Under the pieces are notes generated by a model. It made no database searches and was not told where the DNA came from. It worked only from the letters and a program-made list of their open reading frames with translations. The position numbers were made by a program, and so were the translations under genes. From Thermoplasmatota archaeon (lineage in GTDB: Archaea; Thermoplasmatota; Thermoplasmata; UBA10834), in the NCBI GenBank assembly GCA_018818785.1, contig JAHIRF010000005.1, positions 62,001 to 126,000 on the forward strand: a DNA stretch of 64,000 nucleotides. Reading direction: 5' to 3'. Below are positions 50,602-59,937 of this stretch, piece after piece (the first letter of the stretch is position 1; every line of letters starts with the position of its first letter).

Positions 50602-53600
50602 ATGAGTCTGAAACTATTCAAGAGAAAAGCATGGTCTGATGATAGCGCTGTTTCCGAAATTATCGGCAATATACTCATACTAATGATAACTGTGATGCTG
50701 TTCAGCGGGATCATGGTATTCGTCAATCAGATGCCCGTCCCTGAATTGGCCACGAAGACCGATTTCGTCGGCAGCGTTTCGTTCGATGCTTCGGGTACGG
50801 AGGCGACCCTGACCATCACTCACTCCGGAGGTGCAGTACTTCCTGCCAATTACACGACCGTTTTCATCCTCATCGACGACGTGAGCTACACATACAAACT
50901 CTCTGAGGATGCAGAATTCACCCATGATTATTGGGCCACTGGTCTTGATTGGACCAAGACCTTCAATAGCACTTCATATTCAAGCGTAATAACCGTTACA
51001 GTCATCGACGATGTCAAGCACTCTGCCGTCTGGGTCAGCCAGCTCAGTGGCGGAATGGGTGGCGGACCACCTACCATCCTCCAGAGATATGTCGATTCCA
51101 ATGTGAACACCCCGACTGCGGATTACATCAAAGCCGGAGATGATTTCTCACTGTTCGTCAAGGTCATCGATCTTGATGGCGATCTGGACACTACCACGAG
51201 TGGTGTCTGGGTCGATTCGAGAAGTATAGGTGGCGTCGAAAATGATACGTACGAGGTGGCAAGCGGAGGATGGTTCCGCTGGGATTACACGGATGTGACC
51301 GATGATGTGGTCAGTGTCGATGGAAAGGTTCTCATCATCCATGCTAAGGACACCGCAGGTCACGAATCCATATCCAATTTCAAGATATCTGTAATCGTGC
51401 TTCCTGTTGAACCCGGTGATGTGACCCTTATCGAAACTCCAACCGACGAAGGGGGCTTGCCGTCATATCTGACCTTCTCATCACCCATACTCGGCTCAGG
51501 CTACGGCGTCTATGGCGAGAACTTGACGAACAACACGCCTACGGAGAGGGCTGATGTGAACGATGCGAGGACAACCTTCGACAAGGATGAGAGAGTGTTC
51601 GTCCGGGTCGCGAGCACCCAGATGACCAACATCATGGGCCGGAACGATTTGACCCTTAAGGACACAAGGACGGGCCTCACTTACATCCCGACCTTCTTCA
51701 ACCAGAGCGCTGTCAATGTCGATAACCCGTTCTATGTCTATGGATCGGCCGGATCAGCCCAGATATATCAAGCCAAGTTCAACACGTCCGGTCTGCCACC
51801 GAGTGCATACAGTATGAACATTTACCTGAGAAGTGCAGGTACTGACGAGGTCGTGTTCCAGACGGATATTACGCTCATAATCCAGCAGGAAGGCTCACCT
51901 ATCACCTTCATCCCGCAAATCTATCTGTTCTCGGATGCAACGATGACCATTCCTTTCGGGACAAAGACGACTCCATACGATGTCAACGGTGGGACGCATA
52001 CCATTTACGCAAGCATGAATGTGCAGGATGCCCAGAGCACCCCGCCATACCCTGTTGTCGGTGAGATACGGATCGAGGATTTGACCGGTGGGGCGGAGAT
52101 ATACGGAACCCCACCTGCTGGTGCGATGATCAGCAACTTCGTGCAGGATGCGACCAATGCATCACACCAGAGATACAGTTTCACGATAGATCTGAGAATC
52201 AACAATGCAGACCAATGGCTCTCTGGCAGCAACACTTATACCCTACGCATATCCAGTTTCAGTGACAATAATGAGGGGATATACAGCCTCGCGAAGCAGG
52301 TCTATATAAAGGCCAGCGTCAGCAAGATGGACTTCTTCACTGCGACGAACGGCATCTATTCGACCAGAGGTGGCAGTACCAACTTCGTGAACCCTGAATA
52401 CATCTACTATATCGAGAACAACAACTTCTTCACGACCAGGGTATTGCACGACCAATCCAATTCCCCCAGTGCAGCAGCTATGTACTACATGACCGCGATG
52501 GCCGTTGGCGACCTCGATGGTGACGCCGATGACGACCTCATAGCGGCCCAGTTCAAGCCGTCAGGGTCAGGTTATGTCGCAGAGGGGCATCTGCTATACT
52601 TCGAGAACTCCATGAACTCCTATGGTAATTGGCAAGCTCCATCGTTCATCACCAGAGCAAGTGCGGACGATACGACCGTGAAGATCGAATGGATTGCCGC
52701 AGGAGACACCAATGGCGATGGCGATATCGATATCATGTATGCAACGGAGGCGCACAAGTTGTTCATCTACAACAACACATATGGTGCAGCAGCGGTGCGA
52801 TTCCTCAGTTCCGCATATGGTTCGGGCAACGATGGCATCAGGAAGATCGATCTGAAGGACATGAACGGTGACGATGCTGCCGATCTCATCGTTCTTGCGA
52901 ACGGAATCGTGTACGTCTATGACATCAAGAATTGGAGGACCACCCCGATCGCCACGATCCAGGCGACCAGCGGCACTTCGAATATCGAAGACTTCGATAT
53001 CGCGGACGTCAATGGCGATGGGATGCTTGATGTCCTCACTGCGGATCCGAACAGTGCCTCTGGTAATAGCATCGAAGGCGTGTGGGTCAATTACTACAGA
53101 GAATCCACATCCCCAACGGTGAAGTTGCTGGACCAGACGTTCACTCCCGTTGTGACATATGGGGCTATCTCCCCGAGCACTCTCCCGACTTCGGTGACCT
53201 ATACCCAAGTCAATGACACTCAGGCCACGGCTGTTCAAGAGAGCGCAGTTTCTGGTATTGCATCCGCGACATTCAAGGTCCAAGCTCTCACGGCTGACAA
53301 AGACCAGATATTGCATGTGACCGCTAGAACGGTCGGGAACGACGAATCATTCTATATCTGGTATTCGATCGATTCGACGAACGGCATCGATGGCAAGTTC
53401 ACCCCAGTGATCGTGGTGACAAATGGCACCACTAATTGGAGGGAATACACATTCAGACTACCATCCAATGTCGCAGGTCACACCATGTTCATACGCGTGA
53501 CGGACTCGCTCAACTCATACGGTTCTCTCCAAGATTCCCTCGAACTGAACTATGTCTCAGTCCATTCGAGCGTGTTCGGATCGTATATGACGACCAGGAC

Positions 53601-54036
53601 GAATATCGTGACTGTCACGCCTGTATACGCATGCGTTAGAGCGATGAATATCGATGGCATCGGTTCACTCGAGATAGTTGCAGCGAAGAACGGCAATTGG
53701 TCGACATTCTATGCATCGGGCACAGGGCAATATGTCAGCGGCTGGAGCGTCACGAACTCGTACCTCTATATCTACGGTCCCGGTATGACATTGGTATCGC
53801 CGACATTATTCACCGTCGCTGATGTGAATGGTGACAGCTACTCCGATGTCGTGGCGTCCTTCACTCCGAGCAGTATCGGCAGTGCCTCTCAGATCTCCGT
53901 GATCGGCGTGTACATCAATATCGACAACTACTGGTATGTCCAGATCAAAGACCATTACGCTGGCTACCTCTCAGGAACCGAGACAGGATCGATTCTCTAC
54001 TTGCTGGTATCCGATGTCATGCACGAAAGTTCCTAG
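50602..54036 (+). CDS. Giant pilin-like surface protein with FG-GAP/VCBS-type calcium repeats
   Basis: From ATG 50602 the protein is 1144 residues. Its N-terminus, KAWSDDSAVSEIIGNILILMITVMLFSGIMVFVNQM, is a pilin_N-like (DUF1628) class III segment. Ig-like beta units follow in the first 600 residues (TEATLTITHSGGAVLPANYTTVFILIDDVS and others). About six calcium-loop repeats come later (DLDGDADDD, DTNGDGDID, DMNGDDAAD, DVNGDGMLD, NIDGIGSLE, DVNGDSYSD), like integrin-type propellers. It is an adhesin or pilus-anchored protein, which is inference. It lies next to KaiC cluster 2 and a divergent regulator. The track start (50461) is upstream of the promoter. Confidence 0.88.
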   Translation: MSLKLFKRKAWSDDSAVSEIIGNILILMITVMLFSGIMVFVNQMPVPELATKTDFVGSVSFDASGTEATLTITHSGGAVLPANYTTVFILIDDVSYTYKLSEDAEFTHDYWATGLDWTKTFNSTSYSSVITVTVIDDVKHSAVWVSQLSGGMGGGPPTILQRYVDSNVNTPTADYIKAGDDFSLFVKVIDLDGDLDTTTSGVWVDSRSIGGVENDTYEVASGGWFRWDYTDVTDDVVSVDGKVLIIHAKDTAGHESISNFKISVIVLPVEPGDVTLIETPTDEGGLPSYLTFSSPILGSGYGVYGENLTNNTPTERADVNDARTTFDKDERVFVRVASTQMTNIMGRNDLTLKDTRTGLTYIPTFFNQSAVNVDNPFYVYGSAGSAQIYQAKFNTSGLPPSAYSMNIYLRSAGTDEVVFQTDITLIIQQEGSPITFIPQIYLFSDATMTIPFGTKTTPYDVNGGTHTIYASMNVQDAQSTPPYPVVGEIRIEDLTGGAEIYGTPPAGAMISNFVQDATNASHQRYSFTIDLRINNADQWLSGSNTYTLRISSFSDNNEGIYSLAKQVYIKASVSKMDFFTATNGIYSTRGGSTNFVNPEYIYYIENNNFFTTRVLHDQSNSPSAAAMYYMTAMAVGDLDGDADDDLIAAQFKPSGSGYVAEGHLLYFENSMNSYGNWQAPSFITRASADDTTVKIEWIAAGDTNGDGDIDIMYATEAHKLFIYNNTYGAAAVRFLSSAYGSGNDGIRKIDLKDMNGDDAADLIVLANGIVYVYDIKNWRTTPIATIQATSGTSNIEDFDIADVNGDGMLDVLTADPNSASGNSIEGVWVNYYRESTSPTVKLLDQTFTPVVTYGAISPSTLPTSVTYTQVNDTQATAVQESAVSGIASATFKVQALTADKDQILHVTARTVGNDESFYIWYSIDSTNGIDGKFTPVIVVTNGTTNWREYTFRLPSNVAGHTMFIRVTDSLNSYGSLQDSLELNYVSVHSSVFGSYMTTRTNIVTVTPVYACVRAMNIDGIGSLEIVAAKNGNWSTFYASGTGQYVSGWSVTNSYLYIYGPGMTLVSPTLFTVADVNGDSYSDVVASFTPSSIGSASQISVIGVYINIDNYWYVQIKDHYAGYLSGTETGSILYLLVSDVMHESS

Positions 54037-54086
54037 TTGACTGAACGCTCAAAACCATTTCTTACCCTTGTTTTCGCACTGGTCAG

Positions 54087-54713
54087 CTAGAGCGCTTCCT
54101 GTATCAACTCGCTGACTTCTTGCGCCCTCTCAAGCTCCAATACTGCTAGAAGCTCCTTCGAGTTCTTCGAAGCATCCAGTATGCCATTGGCCATGGCTTC
54201 GACCCGCTTGCTCTCTATGAGTCTGAACCCTTGCATGCCGTTTATCACACGGTCCCAGAGCATCACGAACTCCTCAGGTGTTTCCGCATTGAAACTTCTG
54301 TGCCTGAGAGCCCAGGTCCTCGTGGAATGTCTGAAGAGGGCGGAGCCCGTGACGGCCGCACAATAGAGGTCCGTGTAGCTGACCTCATCCAGATCCACCG
54401 GTACGAGGGGTATTCCGAAATGGTCCGATAGCTCCACGGCTGCCACATAACATGGTGGCGGCGCAGCGACCTCTCCATATCTGCCCAATCTGGAAACATA
54501 TATCTCCTCATATCTCGAGAGTTCAGGCTCGTAGTCATCGGGCAGGTTCCTCAAACCTTCTATCTCTTCCTTCGAGAGTGAGATCGCTACCTTGTTCGGC
54601 TGCACCTTCTCGAAAGCATCCTTGACCTTGTCCGTCTCGGATTTCAGACCTTTTATCACAGGGAGGATGTGGATCATGTGGCCATTCGCATTTATGGTGG
54701 TCATCGCTTTCAT
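54087..54713 (-). CDS. TraB/PrgY-like protein (tentative)
   Basis: The 208-residue protein is soluble: NGHMIHILPVIKGLKSETDKVKDAFEKVQPNKVAISLSKEEIEGL, then ALFRHSTRTWALRHRSFNAETPEEFVMLWDRVINGMQ and a helical end. The start recalls the TraB domain pattern (histidine near the front, a Glu-rich helix and a strand ending in a charged residue), but the match is weak. It is last in the cdc48-HTH-this gene string, overlapping the HTH gene by 4 nt (ATGA). Confidence 0.6.
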   Translation of the reverse strand: MKAMTTINANGHMIHILPVIKGLKSETDKVKDAFEKVQPNKVAISLSKEEIEGLRNLPDDYEPELSRYEEIYVSRLGRYGEVAAPPPCYVAAVELSDHFGIPLVPVDLDEVSYTDLYCAAVTGSALFRHSTRTWALRHRSFNAETPEEFVMLWDRVINGMQGFRLIESKRVEAMANGILDASKNSKELLAVLELERAQEVSELIQEAL

Positions 54714-55735
54714 TGCATCGGCCTCTTCTCTCTCTTGAGTATGAGTTCCATCAGATCATCGGAATGGTCCACCCTTCTGAGCTCGTCCTTGGTCACGAGC
54801 GGTGTGCCATCGATCTCTTCGATGCTCGTACGTTTGTGTATGATTATGACGCTTTTCCTCTCCGTGACCCTCGAGAGGTTCCCGACGACCTTCGCCTTCT
54901 TCTCGGTCATCCTTGGATCCTCTCCTATGCCTGTGAGCAGAAGCAGCTCCTCTTCGCTCGCGAGAGCGTCGAATGGCGCCTTCCTGGTAGGGATGACGGA
55001 ATAGCCTATCTCCCTCAACATCTCGAATATGTCCTTGTTGTGCCCTTCGAAATCCTCGAGTACTTTTAGGTTCTCGGCGACCTCCGCAATATACGTGAAC
55101 GGATCGAGTGGGACCAGCAATGGCGCGTCAAGGAACTCCTCGATCCTTGATGCTATATCCATCATCGCACCCATTCCTGATTCGTACATCTGGATGGCCT
55201 TTCTAGACACGCCCGCTGCTTCAGCGAGGGTTCCCAATGACATGGCTCTCTCCTGCCTGATCTGCTTGAGCATCTCGCCATCGAGTCGGACATACAGTCC
55301 ACCCGGGGCGGCGTAGACCAGTGGAGGAACGCCTTCGAGCATGAATTCCGCGAAGGTGCCCTCGGACACGATGGGCACTCCGAACCTGGTGTAGAGGATG
55401 CCATCCTCCAGCTCCGCAGAGCTGGAGTGCAACCCTATCACCGCAGGGCTCGCATTGAGCAGTCTGCCAAGAGTCTTGAGTTCCTCGGCGTCCTCTGATG
55501 ATAATGAATCTATGTTGCACAGGGCCTTGACTATCAGCAGTTGTCTGTCTCTGCGCGCGACGAGGTCGAAGCTTATGCTCCTTAGATTGTGCGGGTTCGA
55601 TACGTAGAATCCGCACTTCGCGAGCGTCTCCCTGGTCCGCCTGATCAACTGATCCCTGTCACTGGCGACGGATCTCCCGTGCCTGACAGGTTTGGCTCTT
55701 TGTTCCTGTAAGTCCATCCCAAGCCTCTGTTTCAT
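54710..55735 (-). CDS. HTH-type transcriptional regulator (archaeal COG1395 type)
   Basis: The 341-residue protein has an N-terminal nuclease-like fold ([37 protein letters not shown]). An XRE-type helix-turn-helix near residue 160 follows ([47 protein letters not shown]), then a C-terminal domain ([61 protein letters not shown]). This order is that of the archaeal regulators of COG1395. It overlaps cdc48 by 4 nt, so it may control the cdc48 operon. The ligand is unknown. Confidence 0.85.
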   Translation of the reverse strand: MKQRLGMDLQEQRAKPVRHGRSVASDRDQLIRRTRETLAKCGFYVSNPHNLRSISFDLVARRDRQLLIVKALCNIDSLSSEDAEELKTLGRLLNASPAVIGLHSSSAELEDGILYTRFGVPIVSEGTFAEFMLEGVPPLVYAAPGGLYVRLDGEMLKQIRQERAMSLGTLAEAAGVSRKAIQMYESGMGAMMDIASRIEEFLDAPLLVPLDPFTYIAEVAENLKVLEDFEGHNKDIFEMLREIGYSVIPTRKAPFDALASEEELLLLTGIGEDPRMTEKKAKVVGNLSRVTERKSVIIIHKRTSIEEIDGTPLVTKDELRRVDHSDDLMELILKREKRPMQ

Positions 55736-57912
55736 CTGTACATCGCATTCGGCGACAGTTTCTCGTATCTCCGGATCTCGTTCTCGGTCATCGGTATGAC
55801 GTTCTCCATGGCCGCTTCGAAGTACTTCATGCCGACCTTGCGCCCCTTCATCTTCTCCTCGTCGAGGCCGCTTCCTTCAAGGACGTAATCCCTTATCGCC
55901 AGCATCACAGCTTCGTTGCACACGGCCGATATCTCAGCACCCGTGTAGTTCTCCATCTTTGAGGCCAGTTTGTCAAGGTCCACATCGTCGTCCAAAGGTT
56001 TACCCTTTGTGTGTATCCTCATTATCTCCTTCCTGGCAGCAAGATCAGGTGGCCCTATGTAGACCATCCTGTCGAACCTGCCCGGTCTCAGGAGCGCTGG
56101 ATCGATTATATCAGGTCGATTCGTCGCCGCGATCACCACCACGTTGTGGAGTGATTCAAGCCCGTCCATCTCCGTCAGCAACTGGCTTATGACCCTCTCG
56201 GTCACGCCGGAGTCGCTCGAAGTGCCTCTCACCGGCGCTATCGCGTCTATCTCATCCAGGAATATCACGCACGGTGCAGCCTGTCTGGCCTTCCTGAAGG
56301 TCTCGCGGACGGCTTTCTCGCTCTCGCCGACCCACTTGGATAGGAATTCCGGCCCCTTCACGCTTATGAAATTCGCCTCGCTCTCGCTCGCGACGGCCTT
56401 TGCAAGAAGCGTTTTGCCAGTGCCAGGTGGGCCGTAGAGCAACAACCCTTTCGGTGGCGTCGCATTCATGTGTCTGTATAAAGCGGAATATTTCATGGGC
56501 CATTCGACGGACTCCATCAATTCCTGCTTCGGTTTCTCGAGACCGCCGATCTCCTCCCATTTGACATTGGGCGATTCGACCAGGACCTCTCTGAGTGTGG
56601 AAGGCTGCATCTCGCGGTAAGCATCCATGAAATCCTCCATTCGGGTGCTCAGACCGTTCAGCACTTCGGTCGGTATAGACTCCGCCTCCAGGTCTATGGT
56701 CGGAAGGACCTTCCTCAGCGATCGCATCGCCGCTTCCCTGGTTAAAGCTGCGAGATCTGCACCGACATAGCCATGGGTCATGGACGCTAGCTTGTCCAGG
56801 TCGACGTCATCATCGAGAGGCATTCCACGGGTGTGTATCTGCAGTATCTGCAGCCTACCTTCCTTGTTCGGTATGCCCATCTCTATCTCGCGATCGAACC
56901 TTCCTGGTCTCCTCAGAGCGGGGTCGAGCGCGTTCGGCCTGTTCGTGGCCCCTATTACCACGACCTTCCCTCTGCCTTCGAGCCCATCCATGAGTGCCAG
57001 GAGTTGTGCGACCACCCTGCGCTCCGTCTCTGCAGTCACCTCGTCCCTCTTGGGCGCGATGCTGTCGATCTCATCTATGAATATGATGCTCGGCGCGTTC
57101 TCCGCTGCCTCTTTGAAGATGTCCCTGAGCCGCTCCTCGCTCTCTCCGTGGAACTTGCTCATTATCTCAGGTCCACCAATGGACGTGAAATTCGCGCTCG
57201 TTTCCGATGCGACTGCCTTCGCGAGCAGTGTCTTCCCCGTCCCTGGCGGACCGTGCAGGAGCACTCCTTTCGGCGCATCGACCCCGAGTTTCTCGAACAG
57301 TTCCGGATGCCTGAGCGGTAGCTCTATCATCTCTCTGACCCTGCTCACTTCGTCCGAGAGACCTCCGATGTCTTCGTAGGCGACCTTGGGTCCTTTCGCG
57401 GCCGCCTCCTTCGCGGGCTTCTCGCTGAGCTTGACCTCGGTGAAATTCTGGATCACGACCGCCTCTCCCGAAGGCTGATAGCTCTGGACCACGAGGTCGA
57501 ACCTCCTTCCCATGACGTTGACTTCCACGAGGTCGCCTTTGACCATCGGCCTGCCCTCGAGAGTCTGGACCAGATATTCTTCTCCTCCCAGGAGCTTGAG
57601 CGGTTGGGTAGGCGCAAAAGTGGCTTTCGTCGCTGGCTTGGGCACGATCTTCCTTATGCCGACCTTCTCGTCCAGACCGGCTCCCGCGTTCTTCCTGGTG
57701 GTCCCATCTATCCTGATGGTGCCTCTGTTCTCATCCTCTGGGTATCCTTGGTACACGGTCACCGCGGTATTCCTGGTCCCTTCTATCATGACCGTGTCTC
57801 CCTGATCGAGTTTTAGAATTCGCATCAGTGCAGGATCCACCCTGGCTATGCCCTTTCCGTCATCGCCCGTCTTGGCCTGCACCACCCTGAGTATCTTTTC
57901 CTTCTTTGTCAT
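55732..57912 (-). CDS. cdc48: AAA+ unfoldase Cdc48/VCP (VAT)
   Basis: About 726 residues. The double-psi-barrel N domain (residues 1-165) contains [11 protein letters not shown] and [20 protein letters not shown]1 has Walker A GPPGTGKT (near 221-228), Walker B IIFIDEID and pore SKFHGES. D2 has Walker A near 494-501, VIFLDEID and pore SKWVGES. It unfolds proteins for degradation. The C-terminus ends MYR, which fits the HbYX motif used by proteasomal ATPases to dock on the 20S core; other archaeal Cdc48s have it too. Start ATG 57912 is preferred to GTG 57921. Hsp20 lies upstream. Confidence 0.96.
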   Translation of the reverse strand: MTKKEKILRVVQAKTGDDGKGIARVDPALMRILKLDQGDTVMIEGTRNTAVTVYQGYPEDENRGTIRIDGTTRKNAGAGLDEKVGIRKIVPKPATKATFAPTQPLKLLGGEEYLVQTLEGRPMVKGDLVEVNVMGRRFDLVVQSYQPSGEAVVIQNFTEVKLSEKPAKEAAAKGPKVAYEDIGGLSDEVSRVREMIELPLRHPELFEKLGVDAPKGVLLHGPPGTGKTLLAKAVASETSANFTSIGGPEIMSKFHGESEERLRDIFKEAAENAPSIIFIDEIDSIAPKRDEVTAETERRVVAQLLALMDGLEGRGKVVVIGATNRPNALDPALRRPGRFDREIEMGIPNKEGRLQILQIHTRGMPLDDDVDLDKLASMTHGYVGADLAALTREAAMRSLRKVLPTIDLEAESIPTEVLNGLSTRMEDFMDAYREMQPSTLREVLVESPNVKWEEIGGLEKPKQELMESVEWPMKYSALYRHMNATPPKGLLLYGPPGTGKTLLAKAVASESEANFISVKGPEFLSKWVGESEKAVRETFRKARQAAPCVIFLDEIDAIAPVRGTSSDSGVTERVISQLLTEMDGLESLHNVVVIAATNRPDIIDPALLRPGRFDRMVYIGPPDLAARKEIMRIHTKGKPLDDDVDLDKLASKMENYTGAEISAVCNEAVMLAIRDYVLEGSGLDEEKMKGRKVGMKYFEAAMENVIPMTENEIRRYEKLSPNAMYR

Positions 57913-57985
57913 TTCAAGCACCGATCATTTCCTGTTGATGTCATTGAGAAATGTGAGATGAAAGCGATTTCATGTCCCTCTCAAA

Positions 57986-58489
57986 TCACTTTATCGCGAC
58001 TTTCCTGGCCTTCTTCTCTGGAGGGGCGGCCTTCGGTAGTCGCACGAAGAGCACTCCGTCCTTCAGCTCCGCCTCGACCTTGTCCATCCGTACATTCTCT
58101 GGCAGAGGCACGGATCGGTAGAACTTCGAGAACCTGCGCTCCCTTCGGATGTAGCCAGATCCCTTGTCCTCTTTCTTCTCATCGACCTGTGTCTCCCCAG
58201 ATATCTCAAGGCCTCTCTCGGTGACCTCGATCCTGAGGTCGTCTTTCTTGATGCCGGGGATCTCAGCCGTGACCAAGAAGTCCTTGCCGTTGTCCACTAG
58301 ATCGATCAAAGGCTGCCTGATCATATCTGTCGTCATCGTCTGCGGCATGACGAACATCGTCTCCCATTCCGATCTGAAATCATCGAATATGCGGTCCATG
58401 TCGGTAAGCAACGACCACGGACTCACCATGCTGGGACCCCAGTAGTCAGAGGTCACCAGTCCTTCGCGCCTGTCCTTCCTTCTTATCAT
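57986..58489 (-). CDS. hsp20: Small heat shock protein Hsp20
   Basis: About 167 residues. The alpha-crystallin domain runs from about residue 58 (PLIDLVDNGKDFLVTAEIPGIKKDDLRIEVTERGLEISGE) to LKDGVLFVRLPKAAPP near the end, with an N-terminal Met/Trp-rich arm (SPWSLLTDMDRIFDDFRSEWETMFVMPQTM). It holds unfolded proteins. The C-terminal IxI motif is replaced by ARKVAIK. ATG 58489 is 5 nt after the SD AGGTGG, and the track start is a GTG. It lies upstream of cdc48 with a 73-nt gap. Confidence 0.95.
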   Translation of the reverse strand: MIRRKDRREGLVTSDYWGPSMVSPWSLLTDMDRIFDDFRSEWETMFVMPQTMTTDMIRQPLIDLVDNGKDFLVTAEIPGIKKDDLRIEVTERGLEISGETQVDEKKEDKGSGYIRRERRFSKFYRSVPLPENVRMDKVEAELKDGVLFVRLPKAAPPEKKARKVAIK

Positions 58490-58666
58490 CTCATCCACCT
58501 ATGAATTTCGATGAGGTTCTGGACCTCAAGGTAAATTATGTTTGCACTTCTATATGAAACTTATGGCTTGTTTGCGAGGGCCCCGCGCATTGCTCTCCTG
58601 CCGAGCAAGACTCCTCATGCCCTCTTCTGGAACACTAATAATACCTGGTTATGATATCCTCGCTGA

Positions 58667-59722
58667 ATGCCTGGAGTGCTCAAAGGCCGCGAAATCATCG
58701 TGGATGACCAATCCGAATCGAGTCAGGTCTACAACAAGGGGTACTACGGCGTCCCTCAATCTGGCGGAAGCCTCAGGATGGACATCATGGAAGCCACCTA
58801 CCTGGTCGAATGTGGGCGGCTGGAGGTCTTGTCCGATGGAAAGCTATTGAGCGCCGGCGAACTCCTGAGACTCGCCCACAAGACCTCGGAAGGTTTCGAA
58901 GTCAGATATCTCGTCTACAGGGAGCTGAGGCAGAGGGGCTATATCGTGAAGCTCAGCAGCCCCCCACTGGATTTCAGGGTGTTCCCCAGAGGCGGATCGC
59001 CCAACAAGACCCCCAGCAAGTGGTGGGTCGCAGCCATATCCGAACGGTCCACGTTCGACCTGGGCGACCTGTTGACCAATCTGGACCACACATCCGATGT
59101 CAGGAAGAAGCTGCTCCTCGCAGTCGTGGATGAGGAGAGCGATGTGACATATTACGATGTCAGGCGTATCTCACCAAAGGGCCGGTTGGGCGCTGTCGAT
59201 CTCAGTGTCCCATCCGAAGGTTTGCTCATGGCAGACAGGGTCCTCGTGGATGATCCAGACTCTTTGAAGGCTCTGCACGGAGGGCACTACTTCGGCAAGA
59301 TGATAGGTGCCACACTGCAGTTATCACTGATCGAGGCGGTCTTCCTGACGGAGCTTGGCGTCCTGAAGCTCAGGGACGCGAAGACGAACCGCCCGCTCAG
59401 CCTCGCGACTCTCAAGAAACGTGCGCGTGCCGTGCAACCAGATTTCGATTTGCGCCTCAACGCCTTCAAGGACCTGAAAGGAAAGGGGCTGATAGTCAAG
59501 ACCGGGTTCAAGTACGGTTCCCATTTCCGCGCATACGAGGGTGACCCTGACAAACAGCACGCACGGTTCCTTGTACATGCCGTGCCAGAGAATTATACCT
59601 CCATGTGGCCGGAGGTCAGCAGGGCCGTGCGATTAGCTCATGGTGTCAAGAAGGAGATACTCCTGGGACGCGTGAAGAAGGATGCGGTCGAATATGTCTG
59701 CCTGAACAGATTCAGACCGTGA
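58667..59722 (+). CDS. endA: tRNA-splicing endonuclease EndA (tandem-domain)
   Basis: The 351-residue protein has two copies of the endonuclease fold: residues 60-130 (MDIMEATYLVECGRLEV...LVYRELRQRGYIVK) and 210-345 (LSLIEAVFLTELGVLKL...). The second carries the catalytic triad region FKYGSHFRAYEGDPDKQHARFLVHAVP plus ...EVSRAVRLAHGVKKEILLG. The length fits the two-domain homodimeric type, which cuts introns at bulge-helix-bulge motifs. A TATA-like AATAATACC about 28 nt before ATG 58667 suggests a leaderless start. Confidence 0.94.
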   Translation: MPGVLKGREIIVDDQSESSQVYNKGYYGVPQSGGSLRMDIMEATYLVECGRLEVLSDGKLLSAGELLRLAHKTSEGFEVRYLVYRELRQRGYIVKLSSPPLDFRVFPRGGSPNKTPSKWWVAAISERSTFDLGDLLTNLDHTSDVRKKLLLAVVDEESDVTYYDVRRISPKGRLGAVDLSVPSEGLLMADRVLVDDPDSLKALHGGHYFGKMIGATLQLSLIEAVFLTELGVLKLRDAKTNRPLSLATLKKRARAVQPDFDLRLNAFKDLKGKGLIVKTGFKYGSHFRAYEGDPDKQHARFLVHAVPENYTSMWPEVSRAVRLAHGVKKEILLGRVKKDAVEYVCLNRFRP

Positions 59723-59881
59723 TCATATCCTGGAGCTTCCGCCTGATTTGTAGAGTTCATCTCTCCAGGGTACCTGTCTGTAGCGTTTGCAGTACTCGTC
59801 GATCCTGTTCCTGTGCTCCATCGGCGGCACTATGCCCTTGCACTCGATGCCGAAACGATCGCAGTCGTAGCAGGATACCAT
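59723..59881 (-). CDS. 52-residue Cys-rich protein (small zinc-binding candidate)
   Basis: Too short for the ORF track. The minus strand from ATG 59881 reads MVSCYDCDRFGIECKGIVPP followed by MEHRNRIDEYCKRYRQVPWR and a short end DELYKSGGSSRI. Four Cys (CxxC, then C and C) plus His give a zinc- or iron-binding look. It fills the space between endA and the GAPDH gene, is convergent with endA (stops adjoining) and has normal codon use. No close family is recognised. An ORF this compositionally regular in a dense genome is likely real. Confidence 0.72.
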   Translation of the reverse strand: MVSCYDCDRFGIECKGIVPPMEHRNRIDEYCKRYRQVPWRDELYKSGGSSRI

Positions 59882-59937
59882 GGCATTGCTACTAGCCCGT
59901 GCGGACTAATAATCGTTGGCACGGCAATCCTAACGTA

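Noticed and set aside
52594-53316. 240-aa minus-strand ORF inside the giant surface protein gene
   Set aside because: Antisense of Asp/Gly/Asn-rich calcium-loop repeats gives many Val, Asp and Arg codons in this frame; not a gene.
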